A stretch of 63,148 bases of DNA from Candidatus Fermentibacterota bacterium (GTDB lineage: Bacteria; JAFGKV01), in assembly GCA_016928395.1 (NCBI GenBank), contig JAFGKV010000143.1:1-63148 (forward strand), given 5' to 3'. The notes beneath the pieces are model-generated. The model was not told where the DNA came from. It saw only the letters and a list, made by a program, of their open reading frames with translations, and searched no databases. Both the position numbers and the translations under genes were made by a program. This document shows, in pieces, positions 14,654 through 22,993 of this stretch; within the stretch, counting starts at the first letter, position 1, and each line of letters begins with the position of its first letter.

Positions 14654-17206
14654 TCACCGGAGCACGACCGCCGGGGCGGAGGCTGTCTTCGTCCCGACTT
14701 TACCCGCGCATACATAGGCACCATTGCGAACCGGTTCGCCGCTGTCGGTACGACCGTCCCAACGCAGCCGATGTTCACCTCGCGGCAGCCATCCGTCGAT
14801 CAAAGTTCGCACACGCCTCCCCGATACGTCGAATACGCCGAACTCGACGCGTTCAGGCTCCGCCAGGGTCATGACGACGTCAACCCCACCCGGTGTCGGC
14901 ATCGCGCCCTCAAACCCCAGATCCAGTTCTCGACGCCCACGCCCGCCGATCTGTGCGGAGACGCCCAGGCGCTTCACGCGCAGCCCGTTGCCGAAACTGG
15001 TGACCCACAGCTCATCGGCATCGCTCGGATGGTAGAACATCCGCACCGCGTGCCTGAACGGATAGTCGGAGACCTCCGTGAACGTCGGCGTCACAGCCGT
15101 CAGGTTCTCGGTGCGCCACAGGCCGGCGGTCTCCGTGGAGAGATAGGCCACATCGGGGTTCACAGGGTCCACGGTGATCGACTCGACCCGGTAGAGGTCT
15201 GAGATCCTCGTCCAGCTCAGACCCCGATCTTGAGTCCGGTACAGCCCGCCCACCTCGTTGGGAGAGCTCCCCCAGTGGCTGAACACCGCGGCATACCATG
15301 TGTTCTGCAAGGAATCATGCGGGTCGATGACCACATCCTTTGTCCAGCGGTACATGCCCGGGTCGCTGCGATCCTCCCAGGTCGCGCCCCCGTTAGTGCT
15401 GAGAAACACGCCCGAACTCTGGGTGAACGCGCCGCTGGGGTTGCGCCGTCCGGAGTAGCCGGCCACCAGCGAGCCGTCATCCAGCACATGGATGCAGAGC
15501 GGATGTCCTTCGGTGCGCGGTGGCGACGCCAGTCTGACCCACGAGGCGCCGCTGCCCTGATCAAGATTGTGGGTGACATAGATCCCGCCCTGGGTGCTGT
15601 GCACCACGCTGGCATACATCGTCTGGCTGTCGTTGGCATCGAGGCAGAGCCAAATCACCGGATGGTTAAAGTCGTGAAGCACCTGCCACGATGCCCCGGC
15701 ATCGTCCGATACGATAACCCAGCCATCGCCTCCATCGATCTGGGCGTCGCGAAGATAGGTGCTCTGATACAGGTCATGCACCGTGGAGGTCGCCGCGTAG
15801 AGCGCCCCGCCGGGATGCCCGACCACATGGTACGTGGAGTTATGCGGCAACCCCAGGGCGGCGCCGGCGGTCCACCGAGTTCCCCCGTCGATGCTGCGCA
15901 TGCCCCTGATGTCGGTCAGGGCCGCGATCATGGTATCCTGACTGACCCACTGGACCCACCAGCCGCTGGTATCCTCCAATCCGATGCCCCCGTAGGCCTG
16001 GCCCTGGGGGGTGTCACTGGCTGCGGCGTGCTCGTCGGCCGAATCGACATAGGCCTGCCGCCAGAGGTCTCCAGCGGAATCCGTTACGTGCACGAACCCC
16101 AAGTCGGTGAGGACTGCGAACCTTGGATCCACCGGGGATACCGTGAAACCCAGGGCATACTCGCCGTACCACCAGTCAGCATCACCGCCGTCGCCGCTCC
16201 AGCCCGTGATGATATTGCCGTTGTGGAGCGTGATGAAGACATCACTCCATGATTGACCGCCGTCGGTGGAGCGATACACCATCGGGGCATACGAGCCTCC
16301 ATCGCCTCCGGCGACGTACACCGTATCGACATCGTCCAGCGCCATGCCCACGAAGAATGGGTACTGGCCTGGCGGCAGCCCGTTCGTCGCCGGTTCCCAT
16401 TCCCCGATGCCCCAGTCGATGCGGTACACGGCCCGGTAGCCCCAGAACTCGCTTCCCGTAATGCCGGCCCAGATATCATCCGTGCCCATGGTAACCGCGA
16501 AGAACCGGCGGACTCCCCCTTCCTTGCCGCCGGCAAAGGACACCATGGCCTCGTCATCAGGGATGCCCTGGCCGTAGGAGAAGGTGAAACACGGGTGGAA
16601 TGACAGGCCGCCATCCTGGGAGACCAACATCCCGTCATTGGTGCCCACGAAGATGTCATCGCCATCCCAGAAGACACCCGCGATGTGCAACCCGGCACCG
16701 GGGTTGGAGGCGGAATGAACAGATGAGAAGCCGGCGCCACCGTTGCCGGAGAAGAACAACTCATCCCAACTCGAGACCAAGATCCGTTGGGTCGAACCGG
16801 GATCGGCATGAAGCGAAAACGCCTCGGCGTAGGTCGGATCCGAGGCCAAAGGTACCCACGTCGCGCCGCTGTCCGTGCTCTTCGAGGGCGTGCCCGCATC
16901 ATCGGCCCGGTTGACCGCGTAGAGAATGGAAGGGTTTGAGGTGAACCGAACATGCGAATCGATGCCGCCCTGGAGCTGGCCGAAGCGAACGGTATCCCAA
17001 CTCCTGCCGTAGTCCCCGGTGCAAAACACGGCGCTCATGTCGGTGGCCAGGTAGACGACACCAGGGTGGAATGGGCTCAGAGTCGGCGAGTAGAATGCTC
17101 CCCCGCCACCGATACCCCTGGATTCCCAACACCAGCCTGCACGGGGAATCGTGCAGAGTGCCCACATCACGCAAACGGTACCAATCATCCTGCAACGCTC
17201 AGACAC
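14654..17206 (-). CDS. Secreted VPS10/BNR-repeat beta-propeller with FlgD-like C-terminus
   Basis: This 850-residue exported protein consists mainly of sortilin/VPS10-type (xyloglucanase-like) propeller blades. There are many Asp-box-like repeats such as STDSGATWVPL, SQDGGLSFHP, STDGGQSWSDV, SDDAGASWQVL, STNGGATWED and TQDRGLSWTRI. The last 65 residues (FGVFDVSGRRVRTL…GEHRLRWDGRTDSG) are a FlgD-like Ig module of the kind found at C-termini of secreted proteins in FCB-type bacteria. Start at GTG 17206 because AGGAGGTGATC lies before it; the signal peptide is MIGTVCVMWALCTIPRAGWC. A protein-binding or carbohydrate-related role is possible; catalytic acids of GH74 were not identified. Confidence 0.75.
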   Translation of the reverse strand: MSERCRMIGTVCVMWALCTIPRAGWCWESRGIGGGGAFYSPTLSPFHPGVVYLATDMSAVFCTGDYGRSWDTVRFGQLQGGIDSHVRFTSNPSILYAVNRADDAGTPSKSTDSGATWVPLASDPTYAEAFSLHADPGSTQRILVSSWDELFFSGNGGAGFSSVHSASNPGAGLHIAGVFWDGDDIFVGTNDGMLVSQDGGLSFHPCFTFSYGQGIPDDEAMVSFAGGKEGGVRRFFAVTMGTDDIWAGITGSEFWGYRAVYRIDWGIGEWEPATNGLPPGQYPFFVGMALDDVDTVYVAGGDGGSYAPMVYRSTDGGQSWSDVFITLHNGNIITGWSGDGGDADWWYGEYALGFTVSPVDPRFAVLTDLGFVHVTDSAGDLWRQAYVDSADEHAAASDTPQGQAYGGIGLEDTSGWWVQWVSQDTMIAALTDIRGMRSIDGGTRWTAGAALGLPHNSTYHVVGHPGGALYAATSTVHDLYQSTYLRDAQIDGGDGWVIVSDDAGASWQVLHDFNHPVIWLCLDANDSQTMYASVVHSTQGGIYVTHNLDQGSGASWVRLASPPRTEGHPLCIHVLDDGSLVAGYSGRRNPSGAFTQSSGVFLSTNGGATWEDRSDPGMYRWTKDVVIDPHDSLQNTWYAAVFSHWGSSPNEVGGLYRTQDRGLSWTRISDLYRVESITVDPVNPDVAYLSTETAGLWRTENLTAVTPTFTEVSDYPFRHAVRMFYHPSDADELWVTSFGNGLRVKRLGVSAQIGGRGRRELDLGFEGAMPTPGGVDVVMTLAEPERVEFGVFDVSGRRVRTLIDGWLPRGEHRLRWDGRTDSGEPVRNGAYVCAGKVGTKTASAPAVVLR

Positions 17207-17604
17207 GGCGATCACCTCCTGAAGACACCCTCTACCCAGAAGACACATATCAAGCTAGTCAACATGGCAAGTGTCATGCCAACGCTGGGACCGGGGAGCG
17301 ATGGAATGATGGAATGATGAGATGATGGATGAATGGAGGGCTCGCTACGCGAGTAGGGAAAAGGGTTCGGGGTTCAGTCGGGGCTGCCGACCAGCCCCTC
17401 GCTTTGGCAAAGGGGAGATACTTGGAACGATCGGATGACCGCATGACGAATATTCCATTTGTGGAATATTCTGACGTGTGATATCTGCATGCATGGGTGA
17501 GGGCCAAGGATTCTGAATACTCTTTCGCCCGGACTGCGGACTGCCTATGCCCAGTTGCGCACGGTGCCCAGATCCGCTAGATTCGGTTCGTGATACTCCC
17601 ACCC
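17207..17604. other. Divergent intergenic region with an inverted repeat
   Basis: No gene is seen between the propeller gene and the J-domain gene. A perfect 9-bp inverted repeat GAATATTCC/GGAATATTC (17448-17456 and 17463-17471) is the only clear site. It could be an operator or a hairpin. A tract of GGAATGATGG-like repeats lies at 17300-17336 and a 'ggttcggggttcag' phrase near 17366, both of which recur in other gaps of this window. Confidence 0.5.
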
Positions 17605-17643
17605 ATGAGTGTCCTTGAAGCAAAGGAGCATTGGCCGAAAGCC

Positions 17644-18198
17644 ATGACTGAGACCCCTCACAAGGTGCTGGGCGTCGCCGCCACTGCGACCCCGGCGGAG
17701 ATCAAACAGGCGTATCGGCGCAAGGTGCTGCAATGCCACCCCGACACCGTCGGTTCAGGACAGGAGGCAGAGTTCCGAAAGATCCATGAAGCGTACGAGG
17801 CCTTGTCTGGAAACAGCCACGGTGACGAGAGGGTCTCTGTCTGCACTGAACCTCCAAAGCGACGTCCTTGGTCGCAGCACAACGTCACGGGAAGGCCGGC
17901 GTATGCACCCTCCGATGCCCGGCTGGAACTGGTCCTGGATCCCCGCGAGGCCGCTGCCGGGCTCGCGCTCTCCTTTCCGGTGGAGGTGGAGGCGCCGTGC
18001 CCCTTGTGTCATGGCACGGGCCTGTTCTCGCTCTTGTGTCCCGTGTGCGGAGGCCGGGGTACTATGAGATACCCTGCCAGGGCGCATGCCCGAGTTCCCG
18101 CCGGAATCGAACACGGAGCAATCATCCCCGCCACGGGGATTGCCCCTGGCATAGGGCCCGTGGCCATCGACCTGCACGTATCCATCTCGGGCGGCTGA
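17644..18198 (+). CDS. Short J-domain (DnaJ-like) protein
   Basis: This 184-residue protein has an N-terminal J domain (about 5-65) with the HPD motif (QCHPDTV) that stimulates Hsp70 ATPase. Then comes a low-complexity linker and a reduced zinc-finger-like pair (CPLCHGTG…CPVCGGRG, about 121-140) instead of the four repeats of DnaJ. The C-terminus (ARVPAGIEHGAIIPATG) recalls the DnaJ substrate-binding domain, shortened. In-frame starts also exist at 17590 (GTG) and 17605 (ATG). AAGGAG lies 15 bases before ATG 17644, so the start is uncertain. It is a co-chaperone of the cytosol, with its Hsp70 partner not in this window. Confidence 0.7.
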   Translation: MTETPHKVLGVAATATPAEIKQAYRRKVLQCHPDTVGSGQEAEFRKIHEAYEALSGNSHGDERVSVCTEPPKRRPWSQHNVTGRPAYAPSDARLELVLDPREAAAGLALSFPVEVEAPCPLCHGTGLFSLLCPVCGGRGTMRYPARAHARVPAGIEHGAIIPATGIAPGIGPVAIDLHVSISGG

Positions 18199-18244
18199 TG
18201 CGCAACTGATGGGGCACGCCGTAGGACCGCTTCCTGTCTCGCCT

Positions 18245-19426
18245 CTATCGGGCCGGGGGCTGCCGACGGATCACTGCCCAGATGATCCACAAGGCCAAGG
18301 CCGCGGCTCCCGCCCTGTGTATATCCCGGATCATGGGGACGATCCCGTCCAGGGCCGGTGTCAGCGTGGGCGCCAGCAAGGCTATCCCCGATACCGAGAG
18401 AACTGCCACGAGAGTCATCCGAATCGACGGCAGGACCCTGCGCAAAGGGATGCCGTGCCGGGCCAGAAGCAGCACGGGTTCGGCGTACGCCGCCAGCAGC
18501 AACGCTCCCGCCAGGACATGCACATGGGAGACATGCTCAAGCATCCAACCCCCGCCGAAGTAGATGACTCCGCCTGACAACAAGAGCATCAGCGCGGCCC
18601 CCGCTCGCAGTGCGGAGGCCGGCCCCGCCACAAGCACGGTAGGCCGCCTTTGAGATGGAAGCCTGAGCGTCAGCGCTGCCACTGCCACCAGTACCGCGGC
18701 GACCGCGAGTGCTATCTCGCCACTCCGGTCCCCACGCCACCCCGGGATACCCCTTCCCTCCCAGGCGTCGGCCCGATCGCCGAACCGGGCCATGGCATGC
18801 TCCCTGGAATGGCATGGCCGGCAGTCTCGTAATGCCAGGCCCTTGGGGAGCACGGCATGGTTCTCTCCGCGCTCACCGGGGGCAAAGTGGCACGCGGTGC
18901 ATCCCGTCCGCCGGAGGTGAAGGCCGGCTGAAGGCAGCCAGTAGTGCGAGCGCAGCATGGCGGAGCCCTGATGGCAGTTCCTACATACAGGGTTGCTCTC
19001 ATGCACATCCGGGCAGGGCGCCTGCCTCGCCGAGTGCGGATCATGACAGGAGGCACATGTGAACCCTGGCCCCAGAAGACTGACGTGAAAGTCGGCCATC
19101 GCCGCAGTCTCATAGACCTCTAGGGGCGTATCGCTGCACCCCGACGGGTCCGTTTCATGGCATTCACCGCACGAGGCGGCCGCATGTGGCCCGGGCGGAT
19201 GGGGTACTGCGGTGAAAGACTGCCCATGGCACGCGCGACACGAAAGGGAGCCATGACTCCCTCGACCATATGGCTCTTGGCTCAGCGCCACCGAATGCCC
19301 CCCACCCAGCGTATCTGCCCGCACCAGCGACACCCTCTCATGGCACCCCATGCAGCTGGCGTCTTCAGGCGGCACCCCGGGGCCTGATACTGCAAGAGCC
19401 ACCGATGTCAACACAATGGGAAGCAT
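18245..19426 (-). CDS. Seven-haem c-type cytochrome with C-terminal membrane domain
   Basis: This 393-residue protein has a signal peptide (MLPIVLTSVALAVSGPG), then a periplasmic domain with seven CxxCH haem sites (CMGCH, CRACH, CGECH, CASCH, CRNCH, CTACH, CRPCH) in about 200 residues. The last 165 residues contain four to five hydrophobic helices (IALAVAAVLVAVAALTL, ALMLLLSGGVIYFGGG, HVHVLAGALLLAAYAE, AVLSVSGIALLA, AALALWIIWAVI) with several His, like a cytochrome b-type anchor. It could pass electrons between the quinone pool and periplasmic partners. ATG 19426 was taken because a signal peptide begins there. Confidence 0.82.
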   Translation of the reverse strand: MLPIVLTSVALAVSGPGVPPEDASCMGCHERVSLVRADTLGGGHSVALSQEPYGRGSHGSLSCRACHGQSFTAVPHPPGPHAAASCGECHETDPSGCSDTPLEVYETAAMADFHVSLLGPGFTCASCHDPHSARQAPCPDVHESNPVCRNCHQGSAMLRSHYWLPSAGLHLRRTGCTACHFAPGERGENHAVLPKGLALRDCRPCHSREHAMARFGDRADAWEGRGIPGWRGDRSGEIALAVAAVLVAVAALTLRLPSQRRPTVLVAGPASALRAGAALMLLLSGGVIYFGGGWMLEHVSHVHVLAGALLLAAYAEPVLLLARHGIPLRRVLPSIRMTLVAVLSVSGIALLAPTLTPALDGIVPMIRDIHRAGAAALALWIIWAVIRRQPPAR

Positions 19427-19820
19427 ACCGGGACCTTTCGTGGGTCTTGAAGTGTACAAGCGGGTGCGATGTTATGCTGGGTGGAACGCGTCGTCCAGAC
19501 TCTACGCCGGGAACCATGTACCAAATCGCCGTTCAATCAGCTCTTCGGCGACGATGTGCGCCCTGCTCTTGTCCTCAGTGGTCAAGGCTCAGGGTAGAAG
19601 GAAACGACGTATGTGTTCCGCTGCCGGTGTTCCCCGGGTACACGCGAGCACTCCTTGCGTGTACCCTTGTTTCTTGTGGGCTGCGAGGGAACGCCATCCG
19701 AGCCCAAAGACTCATCCCACCGCTGCCTCGAGGCTCGCCTGATGCGATACCACGACTGGTATTCACAGTTGCGTCCCGCGGGCGGACGAAGGCCCCAAAC
19801 AGCACGAGGGAGGTACACCC
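19427..19820. other. Intergenic region; possible leader or small RNA
   Basis: No protein-coding gene is convincing. A terminator-like hairpin lies at 19636-19680 although no plus-strand gene ends nearby. This is consistent with a small RNA or a transcription-attenuation leader for the downstream plus-strand genes. Confidence 0.4.
19636..19680 (+). terminator. Intrinsic-terminator-like hairpin
   Basis: GGGTACACGC (19636-19645) pairs perfectly with GCGTGTACCC (19657-19666) across an 11-base loop. It is followed by TTGTTTCTTGT, a T-rich run for this GC-rich DNA. The nearest plus-strand coding end is 1.4 kb upstream. Confidence 0.6.
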
Positions 19821-20240
19821 ATGCCGAAACGCTGTGCCATCTGGCTTGATCACCGCAATGCGTGGATAGTGACCTTCACTCCCGAGGGTGATGCACAGGT
19901 CGAGAAACTGGAATCCGGAATCACGGCCCTGCGCAAAGCAACGGGAGGAACGCGATCAGCAACGCCGTATGTCCATGGGTATGCGGCCCGCAACACAGAT
20001 GACGAGAAACGATTGCACCAACTCTCGAGGTTCTACGAAGCCATCGTCGCCAGGGTTCGCGATTTCTCCCGGGTGCTGGTCATGGGCCCGGGACAGGCCC
20101 GGCAGGAGCTGGGCAAAGCTTTGGATGATCTTCCCGGGCAGGCCAGGCCACGGATCACCGTTCACCCAGCCGAGAAAATGACCCAACGCCAGCTCGTTGC
20201 GCGCGCCCGCAAGGAACTGGACATGCCGACTCCTCTATGA
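19821..20240 (+). CDS. eRF1/baeRF-like 'translational machinery protein'
   Basis: This 139-residue protein resembles a small family annotated as translational machinery protein, related to the central domain of release factor eRF1. Its features are the N-terminal WLDHRNAWIVTF strand, an HGYA segment, the helix FYEAIVARVRDF followed by RVLVMGPGQARQEL, and a C-terminal QLVARARKEL. The role is unclear; relatives may act in ribosome rescue or hibernation, which is inference. GGGAGGT precedes the ATG. The flippase gene starts four bases past its stop, so the two are probably co-transcribed. Confidence 0.7.
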   Translation: MPKRCAIWLDHRNAWIVTFTPEGDAQVEKLESGITALRKATGGTRSATPYVHGYAARNTDDEKRLHQLSRFYEAIVARVRDFSRVLVMGPGQARQELGKALDDLPGQARPRITVHPAEKMTQRQLVARARKELDMPTPL

Positions 20241-20243
20241 CGA

Positions 20244-21545
20244 GTGCAGACGGTAGCCCGGCCGCCATCATGGAGAGGGCCGCTGACCACCGTCGTCCCT
20301 AACTCCGGACGACTCAAAAGAGTCGCCCGCAGCGGATTCATCCATGTCTTGGGCGCCCAGGGAGCCGTGCGTACTCTGATCGCGGTTCAAGGCGTGCTGA
20401 TGGCCCGCATCCTCGGTCCGCAGGACCTTGGCCGATTCGCCGTGCTGACGTCAGCCTTGACATTGTCGGCCATCGTGGCTCAACTCGGCATCCCCAGTGC
20501 GCTCTCGCGATACCTTCCCCTGTGCCGCGAGCCTGCCCTCCAGTCGCGGCTGCGGGATATGGCCGCCGCCACTGGCATCGTATGGTCGTGCGTGGTGGGT
20601 CTCATCCTGGCACTTCCGGCTACCGGGCGCCTGCTCTCTGAAGAACCCTGGGTACGGGCCTGGCTTGTCAGTGGCGTGGTGGTGCTCCCCCTACAGACTC
20701 TTATCCAGGCATCGCTCTCGCTGCTGCACGGCCAGTCCAGGTTTCCCCGGAAGGCCGCTGTCGAGACAAGCGCGGCCGCGATCACCTTCATGCTCATTAT
20801 CGCAGGAACGCTCACCCACGGCCTGAGCGGTGCGGTGTGGGGCAAACTGGCGGCCGCACTGGTTGTTGCTGCCGTGGTATCGGCGGCGACCGGAGTACGG
20901 CGGCCGAGACGCATCGGCTTTCCCCCGGGGTTCTGGCGGTTCGCGGTGCTCAGTCTTGCCAGCAGTTCATTCTCCACCATGTTGCATACCGCCGACACCT
21001 TGGTTCTTGGCGCGCTCCGGATTCCCGCTGGCGACATCGGATCGTACCGCCTGGCCTCGTTGATGTACTCTTTTCTCTCCATGGTACCCGCGGCAGCAAT
21101 GCACACGCTGTTCCCCCGCCTGGTCCAGGCGTACGACAAGCCAGAACAGCTGCGCGCCATCTGTCTCGGCAGCATCCGCTATCTGATGGTCTTCGGCATT
21201 GCTGCGGCAGCCATCGGCATCTATGGGGTTCCCCTGGTGGTGGCGCCCCTGGTGGGGACTGAATACTCGGCGGGGATACCGTTCGTCCGTGCGCTCTCCC
21301 TGGGGCTCCTGTTCCGACCCATTGTTCTCTGGGCCGGCAGTGTGATTCTCGCCATGGGCCGGCCGGGCCTGAATCTTACACTCCTCATGGCCACGGGAGC
21401 GTTGAACCTGGCACTTAACATTGTGCTGGTATCCTCCCATGGTCCTATCGGTGCGGCGTGGGCCACCGTCGCGTCGGAGGCGACCAGCGCACTGCTGGGC
21501 GGCGGCGCGGTGCTGTGGCTCCTGCGGGACGGACGCCGTGGGTGA
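20244..21545 (+). CDS. Polysaccharide flippase (Wzx/MATE-like)
   Basis: This 433-residue integral membrane protein has 12-14 hydrophobic helices and the N-terminal pattern of the oligosaccharide flippase family (GAQGAVRTLIAVQGVLMARILGP, FAVLTSALTLSAIVAQLGIPSALSRYLP). It would move lipid-linked oligosaccharide units across the inner membrane. The GTG start directly follows the upstream gene's TGA. The next gene overlaps its 3' end by 8 bases. Together with the FemAB-like protein and the GT4 downstream it suggests a surface-polysaccharide set. Confidence 0.85.
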   Translation: MQTVARPPSWRGPLTTVVPNSGRLKRVARSGFIHVLGAQGAVRTLIAVQGVLMARILGPQDLGRFAVLTSALTLSAIVAQLGIPSALSRYLPLCREPALQSRLRDMAAATGIVWSCVVGLILALPATGRLLSEEPWVRAWLVSGVVVLPLQTLIQASLSLLHGQSRFPRKAAVETSAAAITFMLIIAGTLTHGLSGAVWGKLAAALVVAAVVSAATGVRRPRRIGFPPGFWRFAVLSLASSSFSTMLHTADTLVLGALRIPAGDIGSYRLASLMYSFLSMVPAAAMHTLFPRLVQAYDKPEQLRAICLGSIRYLMVFGIAAAAIGIYGVPLVVAPLVGTEYSAGIPFVRALSLGLLFRPIVLWAGSVILAMGRPGLNLTLLMATGALNLALNIVLVSSHGPIGAAWATVASEATSALLGGGAVLWLLRDGRRG

Positions 21546-22503
21546 CTGGTTGCTGCTCCGCGGTGAGGAGGCAGTGACCAACGCCGTGTGGCGCACACTG
21601 GCCCACGACGGTCATGTTCGGGCTTTCACCCAGCTCCCGCAGTTCAACTACATTTGTCTTCGCGAACTAGCGTGGCAGGCGATGTGCCTGGTTCGGGTAT
21701 CGCCCCCGACCGTGGTTCCCATGGTGCTGAGGAAGCGACGTGGAGGGCTTGCCGTGCGCGTAGAGTCTCTGGCATACGGATTGGCCGGAGGCCCCATCAC
21801 CGGGTATGCCCCGGATGAGCGAGCCGTTCGGGAGATAGCTCGGGCTCTTGCCCGATGCGCGTTGGAGGTCTTCGTCTACCCAAGCCGTGGCACCTTCGCC
21901 CCGCATGGATGGGACCGAATCGATTTCGCCGCCCATGAAGTACCCCTTGAAAGTCCCCACAAGGTCTGGTCGCAGGCCTCCAGATCCTGCCGAGGGGCCG
22001 CCCGCCACGCGCAACGGTGTGGCGTCCATGTCGTGGAGGTCGCCGAGGGGCCGTGGGTGGAAGCAATCACCGTGCTGCATGAGCAACAGCAGCGGGCGCG
22101 GAAGGCCCGACGCTATTCCCTGGGATGGATCTCGAGCATACTGCGCGAGATGCCTGACCACACCGGCCTCTGGGCGGCAATCCATGATGGCCGCCCCGTA
22201 GCCGCGTTGCTCGTCGGCTGGTGCAAAACGGCTGCCGTCGCTCTCCTGTCAACGGGCGACCCCGGCGCACGGCCTCTGAAAGCGGGGAACCTGCTCTATC
22301 TCACCGTGTTGGAAGAGTTGGCCCGGCGAGGCATGAGTACGCTGGACCTGGGCGGGAGCAGGAGTCTGCCAGCTCTGGAGGCGTTCAAGCGATCGCTGGG
22401 TGGAGTCTCTTCGGCGCGCCCCTTCTACCTCCACCGTCACCCGGGACTATCGCTCTACCAGCGCGTCGTGGGGAACACTCCAGGATTGACAGCCGGGGAT
22501 TGA
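21538..22503 (+). CDS. FemAB/GNAT-like acyltransferase
   Basis: This 321-residue protein resembles the peptidoglycan-bridge/polysaccharide-biosynthesis GNAT family (FemAB-like, two tandem acyltransferase folds). Features include AYGLAGGPITGY, ESPHKVWSQASRSCRGAARHAQR (helix and basic patch), LWAAIHDGRPVAALLVG and the closing STLDLGGS…ALEAFKRSLGG, which is typical of the family. It probably adds an amino acid or acyl group to a cell-surface substrate. GTG 21538 was chosen: it overlaps the flippase stop and GGGACGGA lies before it. Frames reaching back to 21421 run inside the flippase gene. Confidence 0.75.
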   Translation: MGDWLLLRGEEAVTNAVWRTLAHDGHVRAFTQLPQFNYICLRELAWQAMCLVRVSPPTVVPMVLRKRRGGLAVRVESLAYGLAGGPITGYAPDERAVREIARALARCALEVFVYPSRGTFAPHGWDRIDFAAHEVPLESPHKVWSQASRSCRGAARHAQRCGVHVVEVAEGPWVEAITVLHEQQQRARKARRYSLGWISSILREMPDHTGLWAAIHDGRPVAALLVGWCKTAAVALLSTGDPGARPLKAGNLLYLTVLEELARRGMSTLDLGGSRSLPALEAFKRSLGGVSSARPFYLHRHPGLSLYQRVVGNTPGLTAGD

Positions 22504-22551
22504 GGTGCGTAGTTCCGTACACACTTCGGACTATAGCAGGAGCAGCTGAAT

Positions 22552-22965
22552 ATGAAGCGCTACATCATCGCCGCAATCCTTCTCGCCCTCGCCTCCGGCG
22601 CCGGTGCCTACTCAGGCGTCACCGGAGTGGCGGCCAAGGAACCCATGGGGCATTTGGGTTTCTTCGATCCATCACGGCTATCTATTCAGAACAGCATGTT
22701 CTTCGGGTATTCCAGCGGCGGAAGCCACCAGCATGGGAGCGGTGCGCTCATGACAACGATAGGCTATTCGTTTGCCCCCACCCTGGCGTTTAGGGCAACG
22801 CTGGCCAAGGAGTTCACCTTCCTGGGTCGTGGTGCTTCCGATGAAGGCATCTCCCTCTCCGGCCTGTCTTTGGAGTGGTCTCCATCCAGGAACCTGTTCT
22901 TCCAGCTTTCCTTCTCCGCTCCGGTGGCGACCACCATAGATCCCCGCATGATGACCTGGCGCTAG
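22552..22965 (+). CDS. Small exported protein, unknown function
   Basis: This 137-residue protein has a clear signal peptide (MKRYIIAAILLALASGAGAYSG) and then alternating hydrophobic strands (MFFGYSSGG, LMTTIGYSFAPTLAFRATLAKEF, LSLEWSPSRNLFFQLSFS). These look like the transmembrane strands of a small outer-membrane beta-barrel or a curli-like sheet. AGGAG lies nine bases before the ATG. It separates the FemAB-like gene from the GT4 within one direction of transcription. No family was recognised. Confidence 0.65.
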   Translation: MKRYIIAAILLALASGAGAYSGVTGVAAKEPMGHLGFFDPSRLSIQNSMFFGYSSGGSHQHGSGALMTTIGYSFAPTLAFRATLAKEFTFLGRGASDEGISLSGLSLEWSPSRNLFFQLSFSAPVATTIDPRMMTWR

Positions 22966-22993
22966 CCGCCCGCGGGCACCGTTCGGCCTGCCC

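Noticed and set aside
19480-19680. 6S RNA, tmRNA, SRP RNA or RNase P RNA
   Set aside because: None of the conserved words of these RNAs were found by eye; only a terminator-like hairpin is clear, so the region is left as an unnamed candidate.
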